Assembly (NCBI RefSeq): GCF_039880525.1 | Contig: NZ_CP156989.1 | Span: forward strand, 1,984,001 to 2,048,000 | Direction: 5' to 3' | DNA: 64,000 nucleotides | From: Agrococcus sp. ProA11 | GTDB lineage: Bacteria > Actinomycetota > Actinomycetes > Actinomycetales > Microbacteriaceae | Shown here: in pieces, positions 37,285 through 45,486 of the stretch | How the letters are laid out: the number at the start of each line of letters is the position of its first letter | Numbering within the stretch: the stretch's first letter is position 1 | Notes under the pieces: generated by a model | Told to the model about the DNA's origin: nothing | Databases searched by the model: none | What the model saw: only the letters and a program-made list of their open reading frames with translations | Position numbers and translations under genes: made by a program

Positions 37285-37324
37285 GCGGACCCCTTCCGCC
37301 GAAGTCGACCCGGTGGACCGGGTC
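37285..37324. repeat. Dispersed palindrome family B, decayed copy
   Basis: GCGGACCCCTTCCGCC, then six bases, then the inner palindrome GACCCGGTGGACCGGGTC. The right outer arm is mostly lost. It is close to the AbiEi-like gene's 3' end. Confidence 0.75.
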
Positions 37325-37355
37325 CTGGAAGGTCGAGCGGGTCGACGAACGCGCG

Positions 37356-38297
37356 TCACGCCGCTCGGCGCAGCGCAGGCAGCGGTGGCCGCAGGCGCGG
37401 AATCCGGTATGCCGTCAGGATGCGGTCAAGGCCGACAGGGCGCAGCACATCGGCCCAGACCCAGTGGGCGGGGTCGCCGGTGAAGAGCAGATCGTCGTCG
37501 CGCGCCTTCTCACGCGCGAGCGCTTGCACGCCCGAGCGACCCGCCTCGTTCGCAAGCGCGCCGTACTTCTGCAGCCCGTCGAACTCGCCATAGACCGGGC
37601 GGCGATCCGCGAGGCGCCATCGCATGTCGACGCGATGCTCCTCGCCGCTGCTGCCCCGCACCCACTGCTGCAGCTCGGGCGCAGCGAAGCCCAGCTGAAA
37701 GATCCGCACTCGGCTCCAGGACTCCCCCACCGACTCGGATGCACCATCGGCGAAGGCGACCGCCCACTCCGCGGCCGCGCGGCCGCGCGTGCTCTGGCGA
37801 CCCAGCGCTTCCAGCACCATCGGCTTCGTCACGGTGCGGTGATGCAGCGCGTGATCGAGCGCCGAGACTGCGGTAAGCGGATCTCGCCGCCGGGCGACAT
37901 CCGCCAATGCGTACGCGGGCGAGCACACGATCAGGCCGCTGACGACCTGCACGTCACCGGGGCCGAGTGCAGCGGGCGCGTGCACGATCCCTGCTTTCCG
38001 CCCGGCCGTCCTGGCGTCGCCGGTCGTGTAGACGTCTGCGGGCACGAGGCCGAACGGGATGTCGTGGATCGCGAGCGCAGACTCCCTCGCGAAGATCGGC
38101 CGCGATCGCGCCGCATCGACGGCGCGCATGCGCACGAGGTAGCGCGCGGTCTCGTCGAGCGCCTCCCATCCCTCCTGCTCGGCGTAGACCCCGCGGCGGA
38201 GGCGCGAGAGGGCGGCGTCCCGCGACGGCCGAGTCCCCGGCTGCGCCGCTGCGAGGTCGCGGGCCCGACGGATGGGGAGAGATTCGCTGGCGCGCAT
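37356..38297 (-). CDS. AbiEi-like / DUF559-like protein
   Basis: About 313 residues from the ATG at 38297; the start is uncertain because upstream ATG codons exist. The N-terminal part (residues 15-60, RDAALSRLRRGVYAEQ) is like the winged-helix antitoxin domain of AbiEi-type proteins. The C-terminal part (RPVYGEFDGLQKYG near residue 230, LAREKARDDDLLFTG) resembles a Vsr/DUF559-type endonuclease fold with the acidic E-F-D. Such fusions are common orphans in actinobacteria. No AbiEii toxin gene is adjacent, so a toxin-antitoxin role is not supported. Confidence 0.7.
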   Translation of the reverse strand: MRASESLPIRRARDLAAAQPGTRPSRDAALSRLRRGVYAEQEGWEALDETARYLVRMRAVDAARSRPIFARESALAIHDIPFGLVPADVYTTGDARTAGRKAGIVHAPAALGPGDVQVVSGLIVCSPAYALADVARRRDPLTAVSALDHALHHRTVTKPMVLEALGRQSTRGRAAAEWAVAFADGASESVGESWSRVRIFQLGFAAPELQQWVRGSSGEEHRVDMRWRLADRRPVYGEFDGLQKYGALANEAGRSGVQALAREKARDDDLLFTGDPAHWVWADVLRPVGLDRILTAYRIPRLRPPLPALRRAA

Positions 38298-38410
38298 GGT
38301 GCACGGTGGCATGGTGCGCACGACTGGTGAGCGTTCGGATCGCGCGCCTGTGGATGCGCGAGGCTCGGTCGCGTCGTTCGCGCGAGCGCATCGCGTGCAG
38401 CCGTTCGCTC

Positions 38411-38470
38411 GTCGACCCCTTTCGCCTGCGGCGACCCGGCGCACCGGGTCGGGCTTGGTGCGCGGGGTCC
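38411..38470. repeat. Dispersed palindrome family B copy
   Basis: GTCGACCCCTTTCGCC, inner palindrome CGACCCGGCGCACCGGGTCG, then a degraded right arm GCGCGGGGTCCGGG. Confidence 0.75.
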
Positions 38471-38496
38471 GGGAAGCGGTGCGCATCGGCGGAAGC

Positions 38497-38591
38497 GGGG
38501 ATGCGGATGCGGATGCCGGATGCGGGCTGCGGGCTGCGGATGCGGATGCGGATGCGGGATACGCGGATGCGGATGCGGGCCGCGGGACGCG
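38497..38591. repeat. GGATGC hexamer microsatellite
   Basis: About ten copies of GGATGC with variants (GGCTGC, GGATAC) run almost without break up to the hrpA promoter. On the opposite strand the tract reads as repeated Arg-Ile or His-Pro, which explains spurious long ORFs there. Confidence 0.85.
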
Positions 38592-38617
38592 GGCAGGTGG
38601 CTGCCGGGCAGGTGCGA

Positions 38618-38623
38618 GAGAAT
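38618..38623 (+). promoter_or_regulatory. Candidate -10 element of hrpA
   Basis: GAGAAT, six bases before the ATG at 38630. It is a weaker match than the TAGNNT examples. Confidence 0.4.
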
Positions 38624-38629
38624 GGCGGG

Positions 38630-41600
38630 ATGCGCATCGAGTACCCGGCCGAGCTTCCGGTCAGCGAGGCGCGCGAGACGATCATGGCGGCGATCCGCGA
38701 CCATCAGGTGGTGATCGTCGCGGGCGCCACCGGCTCCGGCAAGACGACCCAGCTGCCGAAGATGCTGCTCGAGCTCGGCCGCACGAGCATCGGCCACACG
38801 CAGCCGCGCAGGCTCGCCGCCCGCACCATCGCGGAGCGGCTCGCCGAGGAGCTCGCGGTCGAGATGGGCAGCGAGGTCGGCTACAAGGTGCGCTTCACCG
38901 ACCAGGTGAGCGCATCCACGCGCATCAAGGTGATGACCGACGGCATCCTGCTCGCCGAGATGCATCGCGACCGCGATCTCAAGGGCTACGACACCATCAT
39001 CATCGACGAGGCCCACGAGCGCAGCCTCACGATCGACTTCCTCATCGGCTACCTCAAGCGGCTGCTCCCCCGCCGCCCCGACCTGAAGGTGATCGTCACG
39101 AGCGCGACGATCGATCCGGAGTCGTTCAGCCGGCACTTCGACGACGCCCCGATCATCGAGGTCTCCGGGCGCACGTTCCCGGTCGACATCCGCTACCGCC
39201 CGCTGGTGGGCGAGGAGATGGATGCGGATGACGACGGCGAAGCGGACGAGCCGGCGGTCGACCTCGACCCGATCGACGGCATCGAGGCGGCGCTCGCCGA
39301 GATCGCGCGCGACGACGCGGGCGACGTGCTGGTCTTCCTGCCGAGCGAGGCCGACATCCGCGACGCCCAGGGCGCGCTCGAGGGGAGGCTGGGCCAGACC
39401 ACCGAGATCCTGCCGCTCTACGGCCGGCTGAGCGCGGCCGATCAGCACCGGGTCTTCGAGAAGACGAATCGGGCCGGCATCCGTCGCCGCGTCGTGCTCG
39501 CCACGAACGTGGCGGAGACGAGCCTGACGGTGCCGGGCGTCCGGCACGTGATCGACACCGGCACCGCGCGCATCTCGCGCTACTCGGCGCGATCGAAGGT
39601 GCAGCGCCTGCCGATCGAGGCGATCAGCCAGGCGAGCGCCAACCAGCGCGCCGGGCGTGCGGGGCGTGTGGCGCCGGGCATCGCGATCCGCCTCTACAGC
39701 GAGGCCGACTTCGACAAACGGCCAGCATTCACCGACCCCGAGATCCTGCGCACGAACCTCGCGGCCGTCATCCTGCAGGCCGCGAGCCTGGGGCTCGGCC
39801 CGCTCGCGGAGTTCCCGTTCCTGCAGCCGCCGGCCGCTCGCGACATCAAGGACGGCAACGACCTGCTGCTCGAGCTCGGCGCCATCAGCAAGGCGGGCAC
39901 GATCACGAAGATCGGGCGCGAACTCGCGCGGCTGCCCGTCGACCCTCGGTTCGGTCGGATGGCCGTGGCCGGTCGCGACGCCGGCGTCGCCCACGAGGTG
40001 ATCGCGATCGTCGCGGGGCTCACCATCCAGGATCCTCGCGAGCGCCCGCTCGAGCGGCGCGAGGAGGCGGATCGGATGCACGCCCGCTTCACCGATCCGA
40101 CCAGCGACTTCATCACGCTGCTGGCGCTGTGGCGCTATCTGCAGGAACAGCAGGCGGCGCTGTCGGGCAATCAGTTCAGGAAGCTCTGCAAGGCGGAGCA
40201 CCTCAGCTTCCTGCGGGTGCGCGAGTGGCAGGACGTGGTGCGGCAGCTCACGAAGGCGCTGGGCATGAAGCGAGCCCCGCAGCGCCCCGGCCCGTCGGTC
40301 GAGGAGCGATCGGCCGGAGGCCGGTCGCGTCACGAGACCAGAGGCGCCAACCGGTCTCGTGACGCATCGCCGCTCCGCGCCGACGCTCCTCGACCTGCGG
40401 AAGGCGCAGGCTCGCTCGCGACATCCGTCGACGCCGTCGCCGTGCACAAGGCGCTGCTCGCAGGGCTCCTCGGGCGCATCGGCACCATCGACGAGACCAG
40501 CAAGCCGCAGCAGCCCCGCCCGGGCGAGAGCAAGCGGCGCATGCGGCAGCGCGCCGAGTACCTCGGGGCCCGCGGCGCGCGCTTCCAGATCTTCCCCGGC
40601 TCCGGCCTCGCGAAGCAGCCGCCCCGCGCCGTCATGGCGGCCGAGCTCGTCGAGACGAGCAGGCTGTTCGCGCGCAACGTCGCGGCCATCGATCTCGCCT
40701 GGGCCGAGCCGCTCGCGGGCGACCTCGTCAAGCGCCAGGTCTCCGAGCCGCATTGGGAGCGCAAGCAGGGCGCCGTCGTCGCCTACGAGAAGCTCACGCT
40801 CTTCGGCGTCACGATCGTCGAGCGCCGCCGCATCCAGTACGCGCGCATCGACGCCGAGCACGCCCGCGAGCTCTTCATCCGGCACGCGCTCGTCGAGGGG
40901 GAATGGGATTCCCCGCAGGACTTCGACCGCAAGAACCGCGAGCTGCGGCGCGAGATCGAGCGGCTCGAGGAGCGGCAGCGACGCCGCGACCTGCTGGTCG
41001 GCGACGAGGCCGTGTTCGACTTCTTCGACGCGCGCATCCCCGCCGATGTCGCATCCACGCGCAGCTTCGAGGGCTGGTGGCGCACGGCGCGCGAGCAGAC
41101 GCCCGCGCTGCTGACGATGACGCGAGCGGATCTCACCGGCGAGGAGCTCCGCGTCGACCAGGAGCAGTTCCCCACCACGTGGCAGCAGGGTGAGCAGCGC
41201 CTCCGGCTCAGCTACCGCTTCGAGCCCGGCACCGCCGACGACGGCCTCACCGTGCACGTGCCGCTCGCGGTGCTGCCGCGGCTCAGCGAGGCCGGGTTCG
41301 ACTGGCTCGTGCCCGGCATGCGCGAAGAGCTCCTGACGGCGATGATCAAGAGCCTGCCGAAGCACATCCGCAAACACGTCGTGCCCGCGGCCGACTGGGC
41401 GCGCAGCATGCTCGCCGAGCTGCCGGCGCAGCCCGGGCACGGCGACGGCGCCGCGACCACCGGACCGGGCTCCGCCCGCTCTCTCGCCGAGGTGCTGGCG
41501 ACCCGCATCAGCCGTGTCGCCTTCGTGCAGGCGGTCGCCGACGACGTCGACTGGGGACGCATCCCCGACCACCTGAAGCCGACCTTCGCGGTGGAGGATG

Positions 41601-42601
41601 CGCGCGGCAGGCGCCTCGGCCAGGGCAAGGAACTCGAGGCGCTCAAGCGCCGCTTCGCCGGGCAGGCGCGCACGCAGGTGGCGAAGGTCGCCGTGAAGGT
41701 GACGAGCGATCTGGAGCGCGACGAGGTGGCCGGCTTCGTCGAGGATCTGCCGGCGCACATCGATGTGAAGCAGGGCGGCAACACGGTGCGCGCCTACCCC
41801 GGGTATGCGATCACGGGCAAGGGCACGGTGGGCGTGCGGCTGGCCAGCACGAGCGAGGCGCAGCAGCGCGATCAGCGGGCGGCGGTGCGGCAGCTGCTGC
41901 TGCGCCAGGTGCCGAGCCCGGCGCCATACGTGCAGTCGAACCTCACCGGTGCCGAGAAGCTGGCGCTGGGAGCGAGCCCCTACGCCTCGACCGACCGGCT
42001 CTTCGACGACCTGATGCTCGCGATCATCGACGCCGAGCTGGGCCCGTTGCCGCCAGCCACCACGCAGGAGTTCGAGGCGCTGCGCGCGAAGGTCGCCGAC
42101 GGGCTCGTCGACCGCATGTTCGCCCTCGCGAGCCAGGTGGCGCGCATCCTGACGTCGGCGCGCACCGCCGATCGGGCGATCCGTGAAGGGGCGAGCCTCG
42201 CCCACATGGCGGCGCTGACCGACGCCCGCGCCAACCTCGACCAGCTGATCTTCGACGGCTTCGTCAGCCGCACCGGCCTCGACCGCCTGACGCGGCTCGA
42301 GGTCTACGTGCGGGCGATCGAGCACCGCGTGAAGCGCCTGCCAGAGACCGCCAACCGCGACCGCACCTGGATGACCGAGGTCGAGCAGGCGACCGCCCTC
42401 TTCGCCGCCGCCGGCGGCACGCTGCCGCTCGCGCCGGAGGTGGCGGATGCCGTGCCCGGCTCCGAGGCGGCCGCGAAGGCCGAGCGGCTGGTCACCGCCC
42501 GCTGGCTGCTGGAGGAGCTGCGCGTGAGCCTGTTCGCGCAGCAGCTCGGCACCGCCGGCCCCGTCTCGTCGCAGCGCATCCGCAAGGCCCTCGCGGCCTA
42601 G
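38630..42601 (+). CDS. hrpA: ATP-dependent RNA helicase HrpA
   Basis: A 1323-residue DEAH-box helicase. Walker A is GATGSGKTTQLPK near residue 32. DEAHERS, TSATIDPESF and NQRAGRAGRVAPG follow. Then come the winged-helix/ratchet (HA2) and OB regions and a C-terminal DUF3418 of about 550 residues. This is the full bacterial HrpA layout; HrpA is linked to rescue of stalled or collided ribosomes and to mRNA processing. Residues of about 545-600 are an Arg/Ser/Pro-rich insert that coincides with a palindromic family A repeat (40297-40396). The reading frame stays open. The start is set by the family N-terminus and GAGAAT six bases upstream. Confidence 0.95.
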   Translation: MRIEYPAELPVSEARETIMAAIRDHQVVIVAGATGSGKTTQLPKMLLELGRTSIGHTQPRRLAARTIAERLAEELAVEMGSEVGYKVRFTDQVSASTRIKVMTDGILLAEMHRDRDLKGYDTIIIDEAHERSLTIDFLIGYLKRLLPRRPDLKVIVTSATIDPESFSRHFDDAPIIEVSGRTFPVDIRYRPLVGEEMDADDDGEADEPAVDLDPIDGIEAALAEIARDDAGDVLVFLPSEADIRDAQGALEGRLGQTTEILPLYGRLSAADQHRVFEKTNRAGIRRRVVLATNVAETSLTVPGVRHVIDTGTARISRYSARSKVQRLPIEAISQASANQRAGRAGRVAPGIAIRLYSEADFDKRPAFTDPEILRTNLAAVILQAASLGLGPLAEFPFLQPPAARDIKDGNDLLLELGAISKAGTITKIGRELARLPVDPRFGRMAVAGRDAGVAHEVIAIVAGLTIQDPRERPLERREEADRMHARFTDPTSDFITLLALWRYLQEQQAALSGNQFRKLCKAEHLSFLRVREWQDVVRQLTKALGMKRAPQRPGPSVEERSAGGRSRHETRGANRSRDASPLRADAPRPAEGAGSLATSVDAVAVHKALLAGLLGRIGTIDETSKPQQPRPGESKRRMRQRAEYLGARGARFQIFPGSGLAKQPPRAVMAAELVETSRLFARNVAAIDLAWAEPLAGDLVKRQVSEPHWERKQGAVVAYEKLTLFGVTIVERRRIQYARIDAEHARELFIRHALVEGEWDSPQDFDRKNRELRREIERLEERQRRRDLLVGDEAVFDFFDARIPADVASTRSFEGWWRTAREQTPALLTMTRADLTGEELRVDQEQFPTTWQQGEQRLRLSYRFEPGTADDGLTVHVPLAVLPRLSEAGFDWLVPGMREELLTAMIKSLPKHIRKHVVPAADWARSMLAELPAQPGHGDGAATTGPGSARSLAEVLATRISRVAFVQAVADDVDWGRIPDHLKPTFAVEDARGRRLGQGKELEALKRRFAGQARTQVAKVAVKVTSDLERDEVAGFVEDLPAHIDVKQGGNTVRAYPGYAITGKGTVGVRLASTSEAQQRDQRAAVRQLLLRQVPSPAPYVQSNLTGAEKLALGASPYASTDRLFDDLMLAIIDAELGPLPPATTQEFEALRAKVADGLVDRMFALASQVARILTSARTADRAIREGASLAHMAALTDARANLDQLIFDGFVSRTGLDRLTRLEVYVRAIEHRVKRLPETANRDRTWMTEVEQATALFAAAGGTLPLAPEVADAVPGSEAAAKAERLVTARWLLEELRVSLFAQQLGTAGPVSSQRIRKALAA
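40297..40396. repeat. Compound family A palindrome inside hrpA
   Basis: Two family A units lie head to head. The left arm (40297-40339) runs GGTCGAGGAGCG to CGTCACGAGACC. A 13-base spacer follows. The right arm (40353-40396) runs GGTCTCGTGACGC to CGCTCCTCGACCT. Both are read as part of hrpA. Confidence 0.85.
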
Positions 42602-42613
42602 CGCGCCCCCGCC

Positions 42614-42654
42614 GGTCGAGGAGCGTGCGGCGCAGCCGCGCGCGTCACGAGACC
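42614..42654 (-). repeat. Dispersed palindrome family A copy, left orientation
   Basis: GGTCGAGGAGCG to CGTCACGAGACC, 13 bases after the hrpA stop codon. With the next unit it forms the same head-to-head pair as inside hrpA. Confidence 0.82.
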
Positions 42655-42665
42655 ACCCGGCCACC

Positions 42666-42767
42666 GGTCTCGTGACGGCGCCGGGCTCCGCCCGCCACCT
42701 CCTCGACCTACGACAGCGCCACCGGTCTCGTGACGGCGCCGGGCTCCGCCCGCCGCCTCCTCGACCT
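42666..42767 (+). repeat. Two tandem family A copies, right orientation
   Basis: Units at 42666-42709 and 42724-42767, both GGTCTCGTGACGGCGCCGGG to CCTCGACCT, differing at one base. They are a 58-base tandem duplication. The inner stem is GGCG/CGCC-like. Confidence 0.85.
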
Positions 42768-42799
42768 ACGAACGTGCCGGTCCAATACCCTGGAGCACG

Positions 42800-43147
42800 A
42801 TGGACGACAACCGCTACGGCCCCACGTTCCAGCGCAACGCGTTCGCCCCCGGCCTCCTCGCCGCGTTCGCGCTCGTCGCCGCGCAGCTCTGGCTCGCGGG
42901 CGCCTGGGATGAGGTGCTGCGCTACGTGATCGCGATCCTCGCACTCATCGTCGTCTGGTTCGCCGTGCAGGCGAAGCAGTGGTGGTGGGTGCCGGTCTTC
43001 GTGGTCATCGCCGTGATCTGGAACCCGGTCCTCCCCTTCACCTGGGAGGGCGCCACGCTCACCGCCGTCTGGTTCTGGGGCCACCTGGTCGCCGCGGCAC
43101 TGTTCGTGGTCGCGGGCCTCTCGATCAAGACGCCGCGCGCCGACTGA
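42800..43147 (+). CDS. Small multi-pass membrane protein (DUF6804-like)
   Basis: 115 residues with about four membrane helices (near 17-34, 40-56, 60-76 and 88-107) and a high Trp content (KQWWWVPVFVVIAVIWNPV, WFWGHL). This matches small actinobacterial proteins classed as DUF6804, as far as I recall. Function is unknown. A TACCCT hexamer and GGAG precede the ATG. Confidence 0.75.
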   Translation: MDDNRYGPTFQRNAFAPGLLAAFALVAAQLWLAGAWDEVLRYVIAILALIVVWFAVQAKQWWWVPVFVVIAVIWNPVLPFTWEGATLTAVWFWGHLVAAALFVVAGLSIKTPRAD

Positions 43148-43198
43148 CCCTTCGACGGCGCCACGGGGCGCCGCCCCCGCGAGGCATCCCTCGAGCCC

Positions 43199-43204
43199 TA
43201 GGAT
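43199..43204 (+). promoter_or_regulatory. Candidate -10 element of the MFS gene
   Basis: TAGGAT, six bases before the GTG at 43211. This spacing favours that GTG over the one at 43208. Confidence 0.5.
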
Positions 43205-43210
43205 CACGTG

Positions 43211-44413
43211 GTGCGCACATATGCCGAGGTGCTTCGAGTCCCAGGGCTGGCTCGCATCATCCTGGCCCAGCTGATCGCCCGCTTCCCCGCGGGCATGTAC
43301 TCGCTCGGGCTGCTCATGCACATGGAGCACCTGCACGGCACCTACACGGCCGCCGGCCTCGTGCTCGCCGCGTTCTCGATCGGCATGGCCGTCGCAGGCC
43401 CGTTCGTCACCCGGCTCATGGCGCGATTCGGCACCGTCGCGGTGCTCGTGGCCACCACCACGGTCTCCGTCTCCGCCCTCTTCTCGATGGCATCGCTCAA
43501 CCTGCCCCTGTGGGCGGATGTCGTGGCCGGCGTCATCGCCGGCGCCGCCATGCCGCCGATCACCCCGACCGTCCGCACGCTCTACCCGCGCATGGTGCCG
43601 CAGCGGCTGCTGTCCCCGCTGTTCGCGTTCGACGCCGCGCTGCAGGAGATCATCTGGGTCTTCGGCCCCGTGCTGCTGGTGGCGCTCGTCGCGCTCATCG
43701 GCACCGGCCCGACGCTGCTGGTCGTGCTCGTGATCCAGGCTGTCGGCGCCGCCTTCTTCATCGTGTCGCCGCAGGTGCGACGGCTGCGCATCCCGCCCAC
43801 CACGCGCAAGCTCGGCCGGGTGCTGCGCAAGCCCCCGGTGCTGCTCTCGGTGGTCGTCTCGGCGATGTTCATCGGCGGCTTCTCGGCCGTCGAGGCCGGC
43901 GTGGTCGCGACCTTCGGTGAGGGCGCCCTCGAGGCGGGCATCGTGCTCGCCGTCTCGGCGATCGGCTCGCTGCTGGGTGGCTTCGCGATGGGCGGCCGCG
44001 GCATCACGCCGTGGTCGCTCGGCATCCGGCTCGGGATCGTGCTGCTCGGCATGCTCATGGCGCTGCCGATGAGCGAGGTGGTCGGCCTGTCGATCGCGCT
44101 CTTCATCGCGGGCCTCGGCACGGCACCGGCGCTCGCGGCGTTCTCGGCGATCATCGCCGGCACCGTGAAGTTCGCCGACACCCCGGAGGCGTACGCCTGG
44201 ATCGGCACGGGCCAGCTGCTCGGCGCCGCGGTCGGCTCGGCGATCGCGGGCGTCGCGATCGACGCGGTCGGCGGCGTCGGTGCGGTGTGGGTGGCGGTCG
44301 TGATGGTGGCGATCGCGGCCGCCGTCGCGACGGTCTTCCGCCGCCACCAGCCCGACCTGCGACACGGCATCGGCGAGCCGCCGGACACGGCGCCGATCGA
44401 GCTGCCGCGCTGA
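43211..44413 (+). CDS. MFS transporter
   Basis: A 400-residue, 12-TM major facilitator. The N-terminus YAEVLRVPGLARIILAQLIA and first loop resemble the proteobacterial/actinobacterial group of putative sugar or drug effluxers. The cytosolic loop after TM2 has VTRLMARFG. There is a central loop with RLRIPPTTRKLGRVLRKPP. The substrate is not predictable. The GTG at 43211 is chosen from the hexamer spacing. It is followed by a family B palindrome that may act as terminator. Confidence 0.88.
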   Translation: MRTYAEVLRVPGLARIILAQLIARFPAGMYSLGLLMHMEHLHGTYTAAGLVLAAFSIGMAVAGPFVTRLMARFGTVAVLVATTTVSVSALFSMASLNLPLWADVVAGVIAGAAMPPITPTVRTLYPRMVPQRLLSPLFAFDAALQEIIWVFGPVLLVALVALIGTGPTLLVVLVIQAVGAAFFIVSPQVRRLRIPPTTRKLGRVLRKPPVLLSVVVSAMFIGGFSAVEAGVVATFGEGALEAGIVLAVSAIGSLLGGFAMGGRGITPWSLGIRLGIVLLGMLMALPMSEVVGLSIALFIAGLGTAPALAAFSAIIAGTVKFADTPEAYAWIGTGQLLGAAVGSAIAGVAIDAVGGVGAVWVAVVMVAIAAAVATVFRRHQPDLRHGIGEPPDTAPIELPR

Positions 44414-44487
44414 CGGAGGCGACGCCGCGCGCCGAGCGCGCCACGCTCCCCGCGTTCGACGCCACAGCCCGGCACCGCCCCGTTTCG

Positions 44488-44549
44488 CCGACCCCTTCCG
44501 CCTTCGTCGACCCGGCGCACCGGGTCGGCGGTGGCGGGCGAGGTCCGCG
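44488..44549. repeat. Dispersed palindrome family B copy
   Basis: CGACCCCTTCCGCC, inner palindrome CGACCCGGCGCACCGGGTCG, then GGCGGTGGCGGGCGAGGTCCGC as a decayed right arm. It lies between the MFS gene and the second aldo/keto reductase. Confidence 0.78.
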
Positions 44550-44646
44550 AGAGCCGAGCACCTGCGAGCGCGGCTGGCCGGCCGGGTCCGCGGGCGGCGG
44601 TACGACCGTCCTCCAGCCGACCGCACCCGGCACCCGGCTCGACTGA

Positions 44647-44652
44647 CACAAT
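44647..44652 (+). promoter_or_regulatory. Candidate -10 element of the second aldo/keto reductase
   Basis: CACAAT, six bases before the ATG at 44659. Confidence 0.4.
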
Positions 44653-44658
44653 CGACGC

Positions 44659-45486
44659 ATGCCCCGCACCCTCGAGCTCAACGACGGCTCCGCCATCCCC
44701 GCGCTCGGGTTCGGGCTCTACAAGGTGCCGCTCGATGCCACCGAGGAGGTCGTCGCAGCCGGACTCGAGGCGGGTTACCGCCTGATCGACGGCGCCGAGT
44801 TCTACGGCAACGAGCACGAGCTGGGCGCCGCGATCGCACACGCGACCGCGCACGGGGTCACCCGCGACGAGCTGACCGTGACGAGCAAGTTCTGGGGCGA
44901 CCCCGAGCAGACGCCCGAGGCGGCCAGGGCCGCGTTCGACGCGAGCGAGGCCGCGCTCGGCACGCGCATCGACGTCTACATGATCCATTGGCCGCGCCCT
45001 GCCAGGGAGCGGTTCGTCGAGGTCTGGCGCGCGCTCATCGCGCTGCGCGACGAGGGCCGCGTGCGCTCCATCGGCGTGAGCAACTTCACCGAGCAGCACC
45101 TGCAGCGGCTCATCGACGAGACCGGCGTCACCCCCGCCATCAACCAGATCGAGTCGCACCCTTGGCTGCCGCAGCACGAGCTGCGCGCCTTCCACGCCGA
45201 ACACGGCATCGTCACGCAGGCATGGAGCCCGCTCGGCCGGGCCCGCGTGCTCGAGGATCCGGCGATCCAGCAGATTGCCGCCGACCACGGCGTCTCGCCC
45301 GCGCAGGCGATCATCCGCTGGCACCTGCAGCTCGGTGGTGCGCTGATCCCCAAGTCGACGCATCCGCAGCGGCTGCGGGAGAACCTCGACGTCGACGCCT
45401 TCAGCCTCAGCGACGACGAGATGGCGCGCATCGCGAGCCTCGAGACCGGCGAGCGCACCGGCACCCACCCGGATGAGCGACCGTGA
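44659..45486 (+). CDS. Aldo/keto reductase (second copy)
   Basis: 275 residues, homologous along its length to the product at 20729-21556 but clearly diverged. Catalytic residues are Asp in YRLIDGAEFYGNE, Tyr in the same motif, Lys in TVTSKFWGD and His in YMIHWPRPA. IPKSTHPQRLRENLDVD binds NADPH. Here the second motif has GAEFYGNE in place of TATIYGNE. It overlaps the following TetR gene by 14 bases, which implies coupled expression and possible control by that regulator. The substrate is unknown. Confidence 0.9.
   Translation: MPRTLELNDGSAIPALGFGLYKVPLDATEEVVAAGLEAGYRLIDGAEFYGNEHELGAAIAHATAHGVTRDELTVTSKFWGDPEQTPEAARAAFDASEAALGTRIDVYMIHWPRPARERFVEVWRALIALRDEGRVRSIGVSNFTEQHLQRLIDETGVTPAINQIESHPWLPQHELRAFHAEHGIVTQAWSPLGRARVLEDPAIQQIAADHGVSPAQAIIRWHLQLGGALIPKSTHPQRLRENLDVDAFSLSDDEMARIASLETGERTGTHPDERP

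Larger units (their letters stand above)
38298..38629. other. 332-base gene-free region upstream of hrpA
   Basis: It contains a family B palindrome and a GGATGC hexamer tract, listed separately, plus the hrpA promoter. The remaining sequence has no credible ORF. Confidence 0.7.

Noticed and set aside
37356-38297. Type IV toxin-antitoxin system (AbiEi/AbiEii)
   Set aside because: Only the AbiEi-like gene is present; both flanks hold unrelated genes and repeats, and the C-terminus looks nuclease-like.
37931-44626. A 2231-codon minus-strand ORF
   Set aside because: It is antisense to hrpA, the DUF6804-like gene and the MFS gene. Its composition is His/Arg/Asp/Glu-rich shadow sequence, with no motif, while the plus-strand genes have full family signatures.
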